Source of the DNA: Chloroflexia bacterium | Lineage (GTDB): Bacteria; Chloroflexota; Chloroflexia; Thermomicrobiales; JALYUS01 | Assembly: GCA_025928215.1 (NCBI GenBank) | Contig: JAICJW010000015.1 | Location: 1-22,625 of the forward strand | Length of the DNA stretch: 22,625 bases | Direction of reading: 5' to 3' | In this document: piece by piece, positions 21,520-22,625 of the stretch | Position numbering within the stretch: position 1 is the first letter of the stretch | Layout of the letters: each line of letters opens with the position of its first letter | Notes under the pieces: generated by a model | What the model was told of the DNA's origin: nothing | The model's database searches: none | Seen by the model: the letters and a program-made list of their open reading frames with translations, nothing else | Made by a program: the position numbers and the translations under genes

Positions 21520-22575
21520 ATGACAGCGAACACCGTACGCATCGGCATCATCGGGACGGGGATCGGCGCGGAGCATATTCGGGCGTTCCAGCAGGCGCCA
21601 GGCGCGGTCGTCACGGCGATCTGCTCAGCGCAACGGGAGCGGGCGGAGGCGGTGGCGCGGCAGTTCAGTATCCCGCGCGCGACGACCGACTACCGCGACC
21701 TGCTCGATCGGGAGGTGGACGCGGTCGTCATCACGACACCGCCCGCGCTGCATCGCCGGATGGCGCTCGATGCGATTGCGGCGGGCAAGCACGTCTTCTG
21801 TGAGAAGCCGCTCGCCGCGACGCTCGCGGACGCAGTGGTGATGCGCGACGCGGCGGAGGCGGCGGGCATCGTCCACATGATTAACCACCAGACGCGATTC
21901 GGCGCGACCTACAGAGAGACGCGGCGGCTAATTGATGCCGGCTACCTCGGCACACCGACGCTCGCCGATGCGCGCGTCAATCTCAATCCGGCAGACTATC
22001 TTCGCGGGTCAATGTGGAGCACAAGCAAGGCGGGGTGGTTCGTGGATCGGGCGCAGGGCGGCGGCATCCTCGCCGGATCGGCGGGGCCACATCTGTTTGA
22101 TCTGCTCCGCTGGTATTGGGGCGAGGTGGAGGCGGTCACCTGCACGGCGGCTGTCACCGTGCCGACTATCACGCTCGCGGACGGCAGCGAAGCCTCCGGC
22201 ATCACCGCGCCGGACGGCTTTATCGCCGTGCTGCGCTTTGTCAATGGCGCGATGGCGACGGTGCGCGGCGTGCCGATCCCGTACCATCGGGGCGGATTCA
22301 GTTTCGAGTTCAACGGCACGGCGGGCGCATTGCTCGTCACGCATAGCGATCTTCGGGGCGCGACGAATACCGATGCCGCGCCACAGGAACTGCCGGTGCC
22401 GGACGCGCCGCAGGACCGCGTGGGAATCGCGATGCGCTTCATCGGTGCGGTTCAGGAGGGCGAATCTGCCCCGGCCCCGAATTTCCGTGATGGCGTCGCG
22501 GTGCAGGCGATTCTCGACGCGCTCGATGCGGCGATGGCGGCGCAAACGTGGGTGACCGTCACTCCCCGCCCCTGA
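21520..22575 (+). CDS. Gfo/Idh/MocA family NAD(P)-dependent oxidoreductase
   Basis: A 351-residue enzyme. The Rossmann N-terminal half has VRIGIIGTGIGAEHIRAF (6-23, nucleotide binding loop) and HVFCEKPLAATL, the E-K-P motif with the catalytic Lys. The C-terminal alpha/beta half contains GGGILAGSAGPHLFDLLRW, where the G-G-G-x-L...H-x-x-D pattern of the family is visible, with Ser-Ala-Gly-Pro in place of the usual small residues. Members oxidise or reduce sugars, inositols or related cyclic compounds; the substrate cannot be inferred. The start at 21520 has GAGG six bases upstream; an earlier in-frame ATG at 21508 is also possible. It is divergent from ada. Confidence 0.92.
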   Translation: MTANTVRIGIIGTGIGAEHIRAFQQAPGAVVTAICSAQRERAEAVARQFSIPRATTDYRDLLDREVDAVVITTPPALHRRMALDAIAAGKHVFCEKPLAATLADAVVMRDAAEAAGIVHMINHQTRFGATYRETRRLIDAGYLGTPTLADARVNLNPADYLRGSMWSTSKAGWFVDRAQGGGILAGSAGPHLFDLLRWYWGEVEAVTCTAAVTVPTITLADGSEASGITAPDGFIAVLRFVNGAMATVRGVPIPYHRGGFSFEFNGTAGALLVTHSDLRGATNTDAAPQELPVPDAPQDRVGIAMRFIGAVQEGESAPAPNFRDGVAVQAILDALDAAMAAQTWVTVTPRP

Positions 22576-22597
22576 AGCAACTATCGGTGAAGCAGGG

Positions 22598-22623
22598 TTC
22601 AGCCAGCCCACATTCAGGCTGAA
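22598..22623 (+). terminator. Hairpin after the Gfo/Idh gene, at the window edge
   Basis: TTCAGCC (22598-22604) pairs with GGCTGAA (22617-22623) around a 12-base loop, 22 bases after the stop codon. The following sequence is cut by the window edge, so any T-run cannot be seen. Confidence 0.35.
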
Positions 22624-22625
22624 AC

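Overview
This is a 22.6 kb, GC-rich bacterial chromosomal segment that looks like Chloroflexota (Thermomicrobia-like). The lineage is inferred from gene content and style, not from a marker gene. The main pointer is the secreted protein at 3935-4741, whose C-terminal signature (FERRVLTY, then VEMGN..RHYYQWRY) I associate with that phylum. I see no rRNA, tRNA, CRISPR array, insertion sequence or phage module. The window is housekeeping and accessory metabolism in short, often divergent or convergent operons.

Layout. 1-700 (minus): a DUF4258/DUF2283 pair with a 4-base overlap, then a SAM methyltransferase cut by the window edge. 760-1749 (minus): an S9-type peptidase or hydrolase. 1801-3002 (minus): a split chromate transporter encoded by two overlapping half-genes. 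3162-4741 (plus): a coiled-coil membrane protein and a secreted protein. 4867-5118 (plus): a SelW/Rdx-type selenoprotein with an in-frame TGA as the U of a CxxU motif, followed by a SECIS-like hairpin and a strong hairpin terminator. 5304-6120 (plus): a tiny membrane protein and a nitroreductase. 6169-8556 (minus): MurA, whose conserved N-terminus lies upstream of every standard start codon and fits an ATC start, and a Tim44-like membrane protein. 8699-8981 (plus): a hicB gene joined by deletion to the tail of hicA. 8998-10830 (minus): a large protein of unknown function.

11019-13086 (plus): a sugar isomerase-like TIM barrel and a D-2-hydroxyacid dehydrogenase. 13210-14436 (plus): a polytopic membrane protein with a duplicated D-x2-WH...S-x-PH motif. 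14528-15724 (plus): an M20 amidohydrolase. 15738-17648 (minus): a membrane Ser/Thr kinase. 17858-20119 (plus): a cupin, a small unknown protein and AroA. 20186-21367 (minus): an Ada-type DNA repair regulator. 21520-22575 (plus): a Gfo/Idh/MocA oxidoreductase. Several intergenic spaces hold hairpin elements that look like dispersed repeats.

The observations that ordinary gene calling would most easily miss are: (1) the selenoprotein, normally called as a truncated or missing gene; (2) the MurA start; and (3) the hicBA deletion scar. No single pathway ties the window together. The two enolpyruvyl transferases (MurA and AroA) serve cell-wall and aromatic amino acid synthesis and are not neighbours. 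The TIM barrel, the dehydrogenase and the Gfo/Idh enzyme suggest sugar or polyol metabolism, but their substrates cannot be read from sequence.
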